Shown here: piece by piece, positions 1 through 11,320 of the stretch
How positions within the stretch are numbered: the first letter of the stretch is position 1
How the letters are laid out: every line of letters begins with the position of its first letter
Source of the DNA: Cydia pomonella
Taxonomy: Eukaryota; Arthropoda; Insecta; Lepidoptera; Tortricidae
Assembly: GCF_033807575.1 (NCBI RefSeq)
Contig: NC_084713.1
Coordinates: 16,157,389-16,221,388, forward strand
Reading direction: 5' to 3'
DNA: 64,000 nt
The notes under the pieces: model-generated
Seen by the model: the letters and a program-made list of their open reading frames with translations, nothing else
The model's database searches: none
What the model was told of the DNA's origin: nothing
Translations under genes and position numbers: made by a program

Positions 1-1116
1 ATATCGCCCACATATCAAATGTCTTTACTTATGTGATGAATTCTAGCACAATCCGCCATTGATATTTGCGCAACAAGGTCTTTTGATTTTTATTTATTTT
101 TTTACATTTAGGTAACTTTTTGACCTCAATAAAAAGCCAGTATATATTTTGTTTCAAATTAAGAAAAGCTATAGAACACAAATATTACGGTAAAAAAAAG
201 CGAATTGAGTTTGTAGCTTATGACTTCCACGTCGTTCTTAGTGAGAAAAATTATCTGTTCTCGCCTCGACCTAAAGTTCATGCGTAATGAAATGTGTAAG
301 TAAAAAGTACTTAGTTCTCAACCTATTAATAAATTGTTTTGTATAAATGCGTTGCAAAATTTCAGGTCTTAACAGATATCAACAATTTGCCCTTCATAAG
401 ACTTGGGATCCAGCAAGTTAGTATTCGTACTCTAAAACATAAAGTTCATTCTTGTCCAGCAATCACATGCGCTTCGAGCGAGGTCTGACACGTATCGTTA
501 TTCTAGCCCGAGTTCCGCACATACCTCCATCTGCGAAGTTCCGAACTATATAGCCCAGTAATGTATGGGGCCGCCCAAATGTAGTAGAGAAACGCATACA
601 GAAGAACAGTTTTGCTACACTTGAATTTATGAATTGACTAAATGCAAAGGACACCTGTGAGAAGGTCGCTTTATTTACCTTCAGCGCCATTCCATTTTTC
701 GAAACAACGGAGTGTTTAATGCCACAGACTCATTTGCAGTCTGGCAGGAGCAGTTCTCAACAACAAAAATGTTGTTGAGCATGAAAGTCCAAGATAAATA
801 TATAATTACAGTTATATTACCGTATTTATTCAAGATTAAAGAAATGAGTAGGTACTCGGGCCCGGCATAAGGGCGTCAATAAGGGTTATTATAATACAGA
901 TGATATTACTTTAGGCACTAGAGCATAAAAATCAACTTTACACGCGACTTAATTGCCAGCATGTGAAGAGTGAGAGCATATGTAGGGCAGAAGCACCGTT
1001 TATGGCCATTTATAGTCTAAACATAATATAAAATGAATTTATTCATTATAATTGTACCATTACAAACACATTCGTTATCATATAAAGCTTTAAAAACTCA
1101 AAAAAAGATTATTTTA

Positions 1117-1119
<3 letters not shown>
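1..1119. other. No gene recognised; AT-rich DNA
   Basis: Only short chance reading frames are present. I see no repeat family, RNA gene or exon-like signal that I can support. Confidence 0.5.

Positions 1120-1155
<36 letters not shown>
1120..1155. repeat. (TA)n microsatellite
   Basis: An uninterrupted run of about 17-18 TA units. The short minus-strand reading frame that covers it encodes an IY repeat and is an artefact of the microsatellite. Confidence 0.95.
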
Positions 1156-1156
<1 letters not shown>

Positions 1157-3040
1157 GTTTTCTATGTATTTATTAAAATTTAAACTGGCCAGGGGTGCTA
1201 AAGTGGCTAAAAACGGTACTTCTGCACTAATACAGCTAGGACTGTTAGTCAGGTCGTGGTTTCTATCTACACCCCCAACACAAAGGATTAATATGAATAA
1301 TTCTACCTTAGATAACATGACATATTAGAGGTATATTAAGCTGCTTTGTCTCTTTTCTTATTGCAATTCTCTTGAGTGCTACTTAATTAGCTGGCTACTT
1401 TCAAAATAATTATTCCAAAGAAAAAAATTGAACACGTGCCATAGGTAGGTAAACAAGCTTTCCCTCGAAGGTTTACGAGGAAGGTACCTATAAAATAATA
1501 AATAAAATCAGGCATTACTTGGCGGAAATCCATAATAATTAAAGCAATAAATATTACTTTGCTAATCCGCGAAAAGTAACTTGCTAGTCAATCAGTCCCT
1601 TTATACTTATTTGTGTATTTTTTCATGCAATTAATGCTTCAGCCTCCTACCGCAAAAATAAATACGCAAATAAATATAAAAACCCACCCCCGAAAGTACA
1701 AAACACGACACGTGTTTCGCCTCTCTACTAGGTATCCTCAGGAGATGCTGGAAATGTTCACGGTCTGACGTCCAACGACATCCGTTCGCAAAGAAGGATT
1801 AGCAATGTATATGTATTGCTTTAATTACCTATAATAGCTTTTTAGGAGTGATCTTACTCGTACTATAACTTGACCTACTGTTGCTCTATATTTTGTGAGT
1901 TTCCGGGTTCAAAGCTTGCGAGTCTAGCGACGAATAAATAATGTTTGGCGTCTGGCTTTTCAATGGGTTTAGACTGAATCATTTCGAAGTAAAAATATAA
2001 ATTTTAGATAAATTGCAGTTAGGAGAACAAAATTCAAACTTCACATTTACAATCTGCAAAGCTAATACGGAATGATTGAATAATTATTCACTTATATATC
2101 TCACGTTCATATTATAAAGCGAGGCTAAATGATTTTCTTAAGTATGTCAAATCGAAAAGATATTTATTTTTTAATTCACAAAATTTATAAATTTATAGTA
2201 TAATTTAAGAGATTTTTAGGTACCTTCCTATGAAATTGTCGTAAAGTTTGAAATAATTATTAAATAAACAACGTTGACATAACAGACGCCCTTAACAGAC
2301 AGGAAAAGTATTACCGAAAATGTCATTAAAACTGAATCACGAGCACTTAAAAATGAGCAAAACCGTACATCCCCAGCTTTCCCTTCCTTTTGGAAAAAAA
2401 TATTAATTTGGCATCTCCATCAAGATGTCATCGTTCCTCGAGGGTAGACAGGGGAGAGATAATTAACAATTAGTTAATGGAACGGGAGGAATGTTTGCCG
2501 GCTCCTTGTGGCCACAGCGCAGGGATTCCACGCAGGAATTAGAAAGGAGTAAGCATTAGGAAAAATGTTTAATCCAACTTTTAGACGCGCTTTCTGACTG
2601 CAACTGTAATTTAAAACTACGTTCAGTTTGCAACATTGGTATAAAAAACCTACAGTGTTTACTGCGTAATTTATGCAACCGATAAAAACACAGTATTACG
2701 GCTATCACAAGTGACATTGTGACAAAGGTTGCTCACTAAAAATGCCAGCCACGTCCTTCTATTAATTTTTTCACATGTAATATGGTTAAAAATCGCACAC
2801 ACTTGGATAAGATATCTACTCGTAGATGCACTATATCTATATCTACTCATCTATTTACATATCGCCATCGTGCTCTTAATCCATAAAAAGAAATTTATTT
2901 TCAAGTGAGCTAACCGTTTGCTGAAACGTTTATTTTATCTAAAAAGTACTTAAAATAGCTACATTTATCAGTCATTTATAAATATCCTAAATTTCACTGC
3001 ACTGATAAAGTATATTTAATAAATCTATAAAAACTTAGTA
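1156..3040. other. No gene recognised; one dispersed repeat fragment
   Basis: About 1543-1680 resembles, in inverted orientation, the stretch at 3526-3655: both share ATTACTTTGCTAATC/TGTCCGCG and GCTAGTCAATCAGT words and a ...GCGTATTTTTACATGCAAT-like block. It is probably a member of a small dispersed family. The remainder is AT-rich with no supported feature. Confidence 0.4.
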
Positions 3041-3235
3041 CAGTACCCCTAGTGTAAATATTTTCGACAGCGAAACGTGACGTACGCGTTTGCGTTAAGT
3101 GTCATTTTATATGAGATTTTTGACTTTCCAAAACGTCCCGCTTGGCGCGCTGTTCAAAAACCCATACAAAATGAGACTAAACGCAAACGCGTACGTCACG
3201 TTTCGAAACCGAATTTATTTACACTAGGGGTACTG
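3041..3235. mobile_element. Fold-back MITE with about 80-bp terminal inverted repeats
   Basis: The left end starts CAGTACCCCTAGTGTAAATA and the right end is its exact reverse complement. The symmetry continues inward through CGAAACGTGACGTACGCG and GTTTGCGTT, so nearly the whole 195 bp can fold into one hairpin with a short central spacer. This is the structure of a non-autonomous DNA transposon of the fold-back/MITE kind. No target-site duplication is obvious, so I do not assign a superfamily. Confidence 0.75.
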
Positions 3236-3480
3236 ATTTCAGCTTCTTTACTGTGACAGAGATGAGTGACTCGAGCACAAGGGACCCGTCCATATTGTCT
3301 CAAGATCCCAAATGGATTGACTTTTGTTTCTACAGGTAGAAAGCTAATTTGATTCCATACCGCTATTAATAGCTTTGTACTAACGTACGTACGTACTAAC
3401 AACGGAACAAAATTTGAAATATTATATTTGTAATTTATAGAGCAAAGACCTACCTATTTTATAAAATAAAATAATTTTCG

Positions 3481-3806
3481 AACTTACCTGGCACAAACAC
3501 TTACACGAGTACAGACAATGGGGTCATTAAAGCAAGTAATATTACTTTGCTAATCTGCGAGAAATTGCATGTAAAAATACGCAAGTAAGAATAACGGGTT
3601 AGCACTGATTGACTAGCACGTCTTTTCGCGGACAAGCAAAGTAATATTTTTTATTTTTATTTTTAGTTGTATTTCATGTCACATTGAAAAGGAATCAGAT
3701 GCGTTTTCCGGGGAAATCGTTTGATGTTTATCCAGACTATCCCCATAAAACTGTCCAAATGAACTTACCTGGCACAAACACTTACAAGAGAACAGACAAA
3801 GGGGTC
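3481..3806. repeat. 45-bp direct duplication flanking a dispersed repeat fragment
   Basis: The block beginning GAACTTACCTGGCACAAACA occurs at about 3481-3524 and again at about 3762-3806, with a few differences. Between them, about 3526-3655 matches in inverted orientation the fragment near 1543-1680. On the minus strand each block ends TGCCAG/GTAAGTTC, a good splice-donor consensus. The pair could therefore be a duplicated exon edge or simply a duplicated repeat. No reading frame decides between them. Confidence 0.45.
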
Positions 3807-4519
3807 GTAGATTCAAATCCACGATAGTGATCTCCAATTTAACTTTAGCGATTCGAGTTTTGCTCAACAATACAAGTGCAGGGCGCAACTCGTTAACTTT
3901 TCCAATATATTCGAGAACCGAGTAACAAACGGCACGGTATGTTTGAGCTCGGACTCTGGGCTAAAGTAAAATGGTTTACCTGGGAATTAAGTTTTTCTTG
4001 TTGCTCGTTATAGCTACTATGTCCTGGGTAATCCATACACTGAAATAAAAAGGATTTATCGACCACTCATTAAAGTGATTTTCATTAAGATTAACTACTT
4101 TATACAATAGTGAAATACAAAACAAGAACGTTAACTGTTTGAACATTTTTAAGTATTGAAAAAAAACTTTCTTTTTTATTTACTGTCTCTTAGGAACATT
4201 AAAATCTACTATTTTGTTCCTTAGGTTCATATGGAATTAATTAAAGCATTTAAATGTAAACGTTAATGCAATTTCAATGGTTTTTTTCCTCAGTGTGATT
4301 AAATTTTATAGCATATATATTCACCAGAAATGTACTTTTGCAGTTGTTTTACTGAATATGGTTGGTAGTTTTTCTAACAAACTCTATACACAAGTCAAAC
4401 ACACATACACAAGCCAAGGACAACAATAATTCACATATGACACATCTATATACACATTTTAATGAACATTAGTAGCGTACGTTAAAATGAATAAAGACCT
4501 AATTATAATTGTCACAAAA
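3807..4519. other. No gene recognised
   Basis: AT-rich DNA with no supported coding or repeat feature. Confidence 0.5.
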
Positions 4520-4929
4520 TTAAGAGGCTGTCAAGGCTGTTTTTTAAGAAAGACTATTTGTTTTAGTAAAGTAAGAAAAATATATGTTCATATTAATTAT
4601 ATTCCAAAGACCGTGGTTGTACTCGATACATGATTGAACGAAATCGGCTCGATAGAAAATAATTGCAAAGATTGGACTTAAAATCACAATTAAACGGTTT
4701 TATGTCTTTATTGTTTTGACTTATGGGTCTGTAATTAAAATCACAATTTCAAAACATTTATATCTAAATCGTGGTTGAGTAAAATATTACACTAATAATC
4801 CACTTTTTTTTATTTAAATATTTTTCTTATTATTCCCTTGCCCAGGCCCAGTAACATGCGACAGTGCTATCTCATTTACTCCGATACAAATAGACAGTGT
4901 GCGCGCTTTAGGTATTGACAGCCTCTTAA
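4520..4929 (+). mobile_element. TTAA-flanked MITE (piggyBac-like), copy 1
   Basis: The element proper is 4524-4925 (402 bp). It begins GAGGCTGTCAA and ends TTGACAGCCTC, an 11-bp perfect inverted repeat, and is bounded on both sides by TTAA (4520-4523 and 4926-4929). A TTAA target duplication is the hallmark of piggyBac-type transposition. There is no coding capacity, so it would be mobilised in trans. A second copy in inverted orientation lies at 20700-21103; the two share most of their interior, with indels of about 30-45 bp. The superfamily assignment rests on TTAA alone. Confidence 0.8.
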
Positions 4930-5663
4930 AGTTCTAATTTAATAGGTACCTAACTGAAATGTTGATATAATACATCTTGTGTCAAATACTTCATTTTCCA
5001 GCACTTACATTAGAATCATTTATTGCAATTTATTCAAAAGTGTGCAAAGTGTGTCATTATGTACCAGTACATAATGATAACAACGTCTTTTAATACATTT
5101 GCGAATAAATCACTTTAAAACAATTAATAATCGGTTATCCTATAAACCTACACCTCCGTATTACACCTACACCTAAGGTTATGAATTTTTGCTTGCACTT
5201 TTCTTATATAATTATACTAGATAATTATCATCAATAATGTTTCGCGATGATAAATATGCTAAAAATAAATACAATAACTCATTTTGTACAAAATCACACA
5301 CAGTTGCTCCTATTTAAGATAATTATATTATTTAGACACAATCAAATTTTGAGTAAAAACAGCGAACACGGGTTTTACTTTGAAAAAAAAATATTTTTTT
5401 CGGTTTACGACTGCCAACGTCGCCAATTCAGCCAAAATAATCAATAACTTTTTAGTGAAATATAATACTTACCTCCATATACCATTTTATTCATTTAATA
5501 GAAATAAACAAATAAATATTGCTTTTATATTGTGCAATTTATTTTGTACGTTATAATATTTTATAACAAATTTTATAATAATACCTTTGTAATAGAAGAT
5601 TTTAATATCCAAAAACAAAGAAATAAACATACATAATAAAATAAAACTTACTAACAACTTAAA
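4930..5663. other. No gene recognised; very AT-rich
   Basis: Low-complexity A/T-rich DNA. The short plus-strand frame at 5247-5447 is dominated by F, I, K and N codons and shows no domain. Confidence 0.5.
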
Positions 5664-6416
5664 CTAAAGATAAAAAATTTGGCCCAAATCGCCGTCAATG
5701 GGCAAGGTGCCTAGAAGGCTGGCCGTATTTCCCCGCTGTATGGCGATACTTATACGCTGAGCGAAATAGTGGCCAGCCCTCTGGTCGCCCGAGGCCTCTA
5801 TTAGGCGCGCCGACAAATCTTTAAAAAGCCGACGCGCACTTGGCCCCCATGGCCCCAAGGTTTCAACGCCAAACGCCGCAAACATGTAGCTGCTTCCTAG
5901 TGCTGAATATTTGCGGCGCTTGAGGCTTTCGGCCGAGGATGCCGCAGCGCCAGCGGTAACTTTGGTGCTCGGGACATGGGACGGTGCCAGGGTATCAACG
6001 CATGTAGCGTCCCACACTAGCGGCCGACCCATGCTCCAAGGCACCAGTGTCATTCCGTCGGGTCGCTTGCCATCGTCCCTGGCTAGACCGCTGGGCTCAA
6101 GTACTGCCGGCACTCTGGCACTAACAAGGGCCCGACGGATAACATCATTGATACTGGCGTGGCGGGGCATTCTTCCAGCGCTTCGGACGCACGAGAGGCC
6201 ATGGTGGCCTAGGATGTCCACCATGGCGCCGCATTAACAGCGATGTGGTTGGTTAGTTGATGCCCCTAAACGTAAACTAGCTGCCAGGCGGAAGGTAGTG
6301 TCATCCAAAAAAGTGCCAATATTTGGAGAGGGTAATGCCTGCAGCCACAGACCCGACTCCCACTCCGCAGTCGCAAGGAGACGAGCTCGGTCTGTCGAAC
6401 TAGTTGACGTATCTAA
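5664..6416 (-). pseudogene. C-terminal remnant of a retroelement polyprotein with nuclease-like RPD...WD motif
   Basis: On the minus strand one frame runs from about 6416 to 5664, broken by a single TAA at 6234-6236. The downstream part (186 codons) reads HGLSC, then RHASINDVIRRAL, then KRPDG about 13 residues before VWDATCVDT, and ends in QRISIAIQRGNTASLLGT. The upstream part contains DRARLLATAEWESGLWLQAL and ends in C-stop-CGA. A Cys/His cluster followed by RPD and an acidic beta strand recalls the restriction-like endonuclease of R2-type non-LTR elements. I recognise this block as recurrent behind reverse transcriptases in animal genomes, but I cannot name the clade. The segment is strikingly GC-rich against its AT-rich flanks. 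The TAA replaces one residue between two zinc-ligand-like cysteines, so the copy is dead. Confidence 0.6.
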
Positions 6417-8221
6417 AAGGTTTTTCCGTACTAGTTGACAGAGATAGTTACCTTTGTATCATTTTTCTGAATTTTTGATTTTCATCTGACATCGCCCAAT
6501 TTCTTGTTCTCACTGATAAAAAAAAAATATATGCCAAAAAAAATAAAAATCGGTCAATTTTTAGAGGTTTCACAACACCAACAAAGATTTTCTCAAATAA
6601 CCAAAGACTCTACATCGGAGGGTAGAAAATGGTTTAAGCGGCAACCATCATAGCGGAGAGTAGTGTGATACTGAACCTTCTACATATAAATAAATTTTAA
6701 AATTAATAGTAAATTTGGATTTTGGTTAATCCGTAAATGTTCTAATTGAGATTATTCAGTTTTTCCACCTATTTCCAAAGGAAAAATGCTTTTATCGTGT
6801 TTTAAACGCAAAATTCAGTTTTTTCATTCGATTTTAGTATCAGTTTATTATATTTTATTATTTTAGAACATACGTAGTTAATTTTCACGCAATGGATGGG
6901 GTTCTCCCTCAGCCTTTTCAGTTTGTGGAACCTTTAAATGTTATTCGATTCTTTTGAAAATTGAAATAGATAGTTTTTATAAATAGTGTGGAGACTTGAT
7001 TGGGGAGCGAAGTCAGGAAAAACATCAAAACTTTTTTTTCTACATACAAAAGTGAAAACGACCTAACTTACATATATCATTTTATTCATATAATAACAAT
7101 TAAAATAAAAATAAAAAATATATCCTGTATTTATTACCGCGAAACATAATAGTCGATTTGCGAAATTAAAAAAATAGGAATATAAAGTTTTTTGAACATC
7201 CAAACTAAAACCGACCAGACCAGACGACCAGAATTAAAATAAAAAAAAGTAAAATCACAAAAACGAACTTTGCGATCGCCAAACAGCCAATGATATTATA
7301 TAAATACATATTTATTTCAATATCTTCGAAGAAATCTGTTTTTAATATTGATTAATTTTCGCATACCACTCATCTTTGTCATACTCGTTGTTAAACATGA
7401 GCTTGTCTCTTTCTCTTTCGGTGCACATTTCTCGCCTATCTGGAGATATAATATCATTGTAAATAGCCACTTAATTACCACTTTTTGAGCAAGTGTTTTA
7501 AAAACATATATTCAGCTGGCAGGTCTCAAAATATACGTATAACGGTACCAACTTGTTTTCCACCCCCTTCTTAAGACAGATGTAAACAATCCATAAACCG
7601 ATTTACTCGATGCTATCCTCGGGTCATTGACACCCGTTTTAAAACCCTCGGTCATGATTGGATCCATGTGCCTAAAGTGTTGGACAAACACGAGGGAAAC
7701 CACCATCCCATAAGCCCCCCTGATTTGCGATACTTACCACGTTGCGATATTTCAATCGGTATTTATGATTATTTTATAGATACAAGTCGCATGTAACCAA
7801 CTTATTCTTAAAAACTATTTGGCTACGAGACCCTTTTACAGTCTCGATGAGTATTTTGGTAAATTATATGACTAATTATTGCTTTTGACATCTAATGAAA
7901 TATAGTTAAATAATTATGTATAAATGTGACATCCTTAGGTTAGTTAGGATATTTATCAGTCTTTTGTCAAATGTTACTTTAAATTTCATTTTGAATGTTA
8001 CGCATGATTTAGGCTAAGTTTATTTTATTGTATACAATTTTGCATGATACTTGTACTTGTATCTTATAATAGCAAATAAAGAAACAAACAAACAAACTTA
8101 GTGACATCTCGAAGATATTAGTTTGAAAAGCGCAGATATCTGTTTATGAGTACGTACGTACAGTCAAATAATTTATTATCAGTACCATGTCGTACCTTGC
8201 CATAGGGACAATTAATACACG
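6417..8221. other. No gene recognised; fragments of dispersed repeats
   Basis: About 7329-7440 matches 42957-43050 (shared words such as CATCTTTGTCATAC and TTGTTAAACAT), so it belongs to a dispersed repeat. About 8040-8098 ends in AGCAAATAAAGAAACAAACA, resembling the 3' tail of a retroposon. A 64-codon minus-strand frame at 7512-7706 shows no recognisable domain. Confidence 0.4.
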
Positions 8222-8661
8222 TACACGGTGTAACACGAGGAAACCGAAAGATTTTAACAGTGTATTCCTGATCACATTTAGAGACTAAAATGTCATATAA
8301 TCTTTTCAGGATTTCACCTAGTTTCAGAGTTCATGCCATTTAAAAAACACAACTTATTGTAACTTAATGCAAAACGCCTTTTTGATGGCGATGATGCCAT
8401 TATGGGGCGAAGTCTAAATATCCTTATTGATGTCAGAAAGTGACAGGTTCGCAAAAACTATATTTCACAAAAAAAAACAGTAGGTACGTTTTACAATAAA
8501 ATTAACGTTTTATGCAGACACCAAAATTTGAAAAAAATAGGGGAAAAAAATTTTTTTTGGCGAAATTTGCTGAAACTCATATAACATTTATTCCCTCTTT
8601 TGGCCTCAGAAGTGCGTTGTAAAAATAAAAATCTTTCGGGTTCCTCGTGTTACACCGTGTA
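8222..8661. mobile_element. Inverted-repeat MITE, about 440 bp
   Basis: The left end TACACGGTGTAACACGAGGA is mirrored at the right end by TTCCTCGTGTTACACCGTGT. The inverted match continues with CCGAAAGATTTT against AAAATCTTTCGG, giving TIRs of roughly 35-40 bp. No coding capacity. A clear target duplication is not visible, so the superfamily is left open. Confidence 0.75.
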
Positions 8662-9230
8662 TACAAGTCGCTAGGGACCTCATACTATTGCCACTGTGAC
8701 AAGGTGCGAAATGGTGTACAGAAATTAATATCATTGACCGTATCTTTAGTTTGTGATTGACAAGTTTGGATATACGGTCACAAACTTAAATTGTTGATCA
8801 ATTAAGGGTTCAAGCTAATTTGTCTGTCAATGCTAACGGTATGAAATGTCACTTATTATATCAATAAGGTAAGAGAATATGTACTTTATATTATGGTTAG
8901 ACATCTTTATCAAGTAAGAATATCAATTTAATTTCAGTATTAGTGGAAACATGACGTATTAAGTAGGTACTTTAAATTTGGTTCCTGTACGACTATTGTT
9001 TTGCCTACTGTCAGGGATATAGGTCCTAGTTCAGGAAGTCTATTTATTTATAACTTGCACAATCTCGTCGAAGTTGTAGAAGGAATTTAGAAGTTTTCTT
9101 AAAATAAACTGGTGAAAATATGGAACCCTATTTTCTTAGCACCTATTTTAGTCACAACCTTGTCATAGTTGTCATATAAAAATAAACCGAACGTTTAGCG
9201 GTGACATAACTTTTGAAGTTTATTACGTCA
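8662..9230. other. No gene recognised
   Basis: AT-rich DNA upstream of the truncated LINE; no supported feature. Confidence 0.5.
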
Positions 9231-10322
9231 GAGTGTGTTGATCATGACACTCTTATTCGCAAGTTAAACCACTATGGCGTGAAGTGCAAGGCTCTTGATC
9301 TCATCTGGTCCTATCTTATAAACGGAATTCAGAAAGTAGACATAAATAAAACTAAGTCGTCGGGGTCTATTACTTCAATGGGCGTCCCCCAAGGATCTAT
9401 TCTTGGCCCATTCTTGTTTCTCGTCTATATTAATGATTTGCCTTATATAGTTAATGAAAAGCATAAGTTGGTTCTCTTTGCTGATGACACATCTATTATA
9501 TTTACAGTAAAAAGGAAACAGAGTGATTTAAGTGAAATAAATGATGTATTGTCCTCTGTAGTTCATTGGTTTACTACTAATAATTTACTTCTCAATGCCA
9601 AGAAAACGAAATGTGTTAGATTTTCTTTACCTAATGTCCAGCACACGAGTGACGCACAGGTTGTTTTAAAAGACGAAATATTAGATTTTGAAGATGGAGC
9701 TGTTTTTCTAGGCTTATCCTTGGATTCAAAATTACAGTGGGGAACGCACATTTCTACACTGGCAGGTAGACTAAGTTCAGCAGCATACGCAGTTAAAAGG
9801 ATCCGTCAACTTACAGATGTCGAGACAGCACGGCTGGTGTATTTTGGATATTTCCATAGCGTCATGTCTTTCGGCATTTTATTATGGGGCAAAGCCGCTG
9901 ACATTAATTCAATCTTTGTTTTACAGAAACGTGCTGTACGTAACATATATAATATAGGCACAAGAGTGTCTCTTAAAGAGAAATTTAAGGAAATCAATAT
10001 TCTCACTGTTGCTTCCCAATATATTTACGAAAATATAATGTATGTAAGAAAAAATATTGAAATGTTTAAATTGAATAGTGACATAAACAATTATAATACT
10101 AGAAATAAAAATAAATTGGTGATTCCAAGATTCCGTTTAAATAGAGAAAATAATATGTCGTTTATGGGGAACAGTGTGCGCTTTTATAATAAGTTACCAT
10201 CTAACTTAACGAAATTGTCAATGAATAAATTCAAGTCAATTGTGAAACGACAGCTTTTACAAAAAGCTTATTATACTTTTAAGGAATTCTTAGAAGATAA
10301 GGATGCATTTATGTTAAAATAG
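9213..10322 (+). CDS. 5'-truncated non-LTR retrotransposon reverse transcriptase
   Basis: A 369-codon open frame encodes the C-terminal part of a LINE reverse transcriptase. Homology starts at about 9234, just inside RT motif A (CVDHDTL). It continues with motif B around residues 56-77 (MGVPQGSILGPFLFLVYIND) and motif C at residues 88-94 (FADD catalytic aspartates). The thumb and C-terminal region ends in an F/Y/K-rich tail, typical of CR1/jockey-superfamily elements. The endonuclease and N-terminal RT are absent, as expected from incomplete reverse transcription. The ATG at 9213 belongs to flanking DNA, so no functional protein is expected. The 3' end is just downstream (AATAAACG then TGATTTTT repeats to about 10416). 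The open frame suggests a fairly young insertion. Exact clade uncertain. Confidence 0.85.
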   Translation: MKFITSECVDHDTLIRKLNHYGVKCKALDLIWSYLINGIQKVDINKTKSSGSITSMGVPQGSILGPFLFLVYINDLPYIVNEKHKLVLFADDTSIIFTVKRKQSDLSEINDVLSSVVHWFTTNNLLLNAKKTKCVRFSLPNVQHTSDAQVVLKDEILDFEDGAVFLGLSLDSKLQWGTHISTLAGRLSSAAYAVKRIRQLTDVETARLVYFGYFHSVMSFGILLWGKAADINSIFVLQKRAVRNIYNIGTRVSLKEKFKEINILTVASQYIYENIMYVRKNIEMFKLNSDINNYNTRNKNKLVIPRFRLNRENNMSFMGNSVRFYNKLPSNLTKLSMNKFKSIVKRQLLQKAYYTFKEFLEDKDAFMLK

Positions 10323-10416
10323 AATATATATATAGTTATAAGATGACATGTGAAAGTGCTAGCTTAAGCCTATTTACAGAATAAACGTTTTGATTTTTGA
10401 TTTTTTGATTTTTGAG
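10323..10416 (+). mobile_element. 3' UTR and tail of the LINE at 9234-10322
   Basis: After the stop codon there is a short AT-rich UTR, an AATAAA-like signal, and a tail made of TTTTGAT/TTTTTGATT repeats ending near 10416. A short tandem-repeat tail instead of poly(A) is common in CR1/L2-type elements. Confidence 0.7.
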
Positions 10417-10629
10417 TACCAAAGCGCACGACATTTAAAAGGCGGCACGCTGCACTTTACAGAGCTTGGAGTGAAACACATGGGTGCAACACATTTTTAA
10501 ATTTACCAGAAACAGGCGATTTACACTCTTACACCGCGATCTTTCGTGGTGAGAAAGTAACAGATTTAGCAACATGTCTATCAGTTTGTAATATAACAGG
10601 CGCAGTGTAAAGATGACATTCGTTGTTAA
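10417..10629. other. No gene recognised
   Basis: Short spacer between the LINE tail and a SINE fragment. No supported feature. Confidence 0.4.
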
Positions 10630-10735
10630 CTGGTCTGGCTTAGTGGGTGGGGCTGCCTATGAAGCCGATAGTCTTGGGATGGAATCCCGGTAAGGGCATT
10701 TATTCGTGTGTCATGTAATAGGACCTGAAATATTT
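10630..10735 (+). repeat. tRNA-derived SINE, partial copy
   Basis: It carries the A-box region (TGGCTTAGTGGGTGG), a diverged B-box region (GATGGAATCCCGGTAAGGGC) and the following ATTTATTCGTGTG. These match the better copies at 12183 and 17772. The tRNA-unrelated body and tail are missing or diverged. Confidence 0.75.
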
Positions 10736-11320
10736 CATTTAACGTAGTTGAAAGGTATTTTAAAGTAATAAGTACCATTTATACAGTTTGAGGAATATGT
10801 GTAATAGCGAATAATAATACAAACATAATCAACAAAAAACTTAAAATATTACGAAACATCAATTTAGTTTCACTTCAAGGCTGTTTCAGACACATTCCAA
10901 TTTAAGATCGGATTGGCATTTTTTCCGATTAAAATGTAAATAAATATATATATAATATGTATTCTCTCAGCCGTCATTTTTTTAATAATGCAATGCAGAC
11001 GTTGTCGAATGGCGAATGCAATTTTCCACCCGGCTATCAGCCGCAGCAACACTAATTACAACTGTAATTGTACGGCACTGTAACCTGTTAGTTAGTTGAC
11101 TGCAGCAGTGTTGCAGCGCGTCAATACTGCCGACTCCATTACTGCAGGAAATGTCTAAATCGATGTTGCTGCCCGGATTTTTGACAATTGCGGCAGTAAT
11201 GCTGGCGCAGTCTAAATCCGAACGTCACCTTAACGCAGCTGCAGTGACATCCGAACGTAACCTTGAGTGTTATATAACAAGAGCATAAAATAACGCTGGA
11301 AGAACTACTTCAATAAACTT
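10736..11320. other. No gene; GC-richer patch with short internal repeats
   Basis: About 11090-11260 is GC-richer. It contains two similar ATCCGAACGT(C/A)ACCTT words about 38 bp apart, and imperfect inverted similarity between GACTGCAGCAGTGTTGC and the region around TAATGCTGGCGCAGTC. It may be a decayed MITE. Not firmly supported. Confidence 0.35.

Noticed and set aside
1120..1318. 69-codon minus-strand frame over the TA repeat
   Set aside because: Its C-terminal IY repeats are translated microsatellite, and the rest has no motif.
5911..6237. 108-codon plus-strand frame
   Set aside because: It is antisense to the GC-rich retroelement remnant on the minus strand, which has the recognisable motifs. 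The long antisense frame is a by-product of high GC.
7512..7706. 64-codon minus-strand frame with fairly normal amino-acid mix
   Set aside because: No domain recognised, no conserved neighbour and no clear splice structure. It could be an exon, but nothing supports it.
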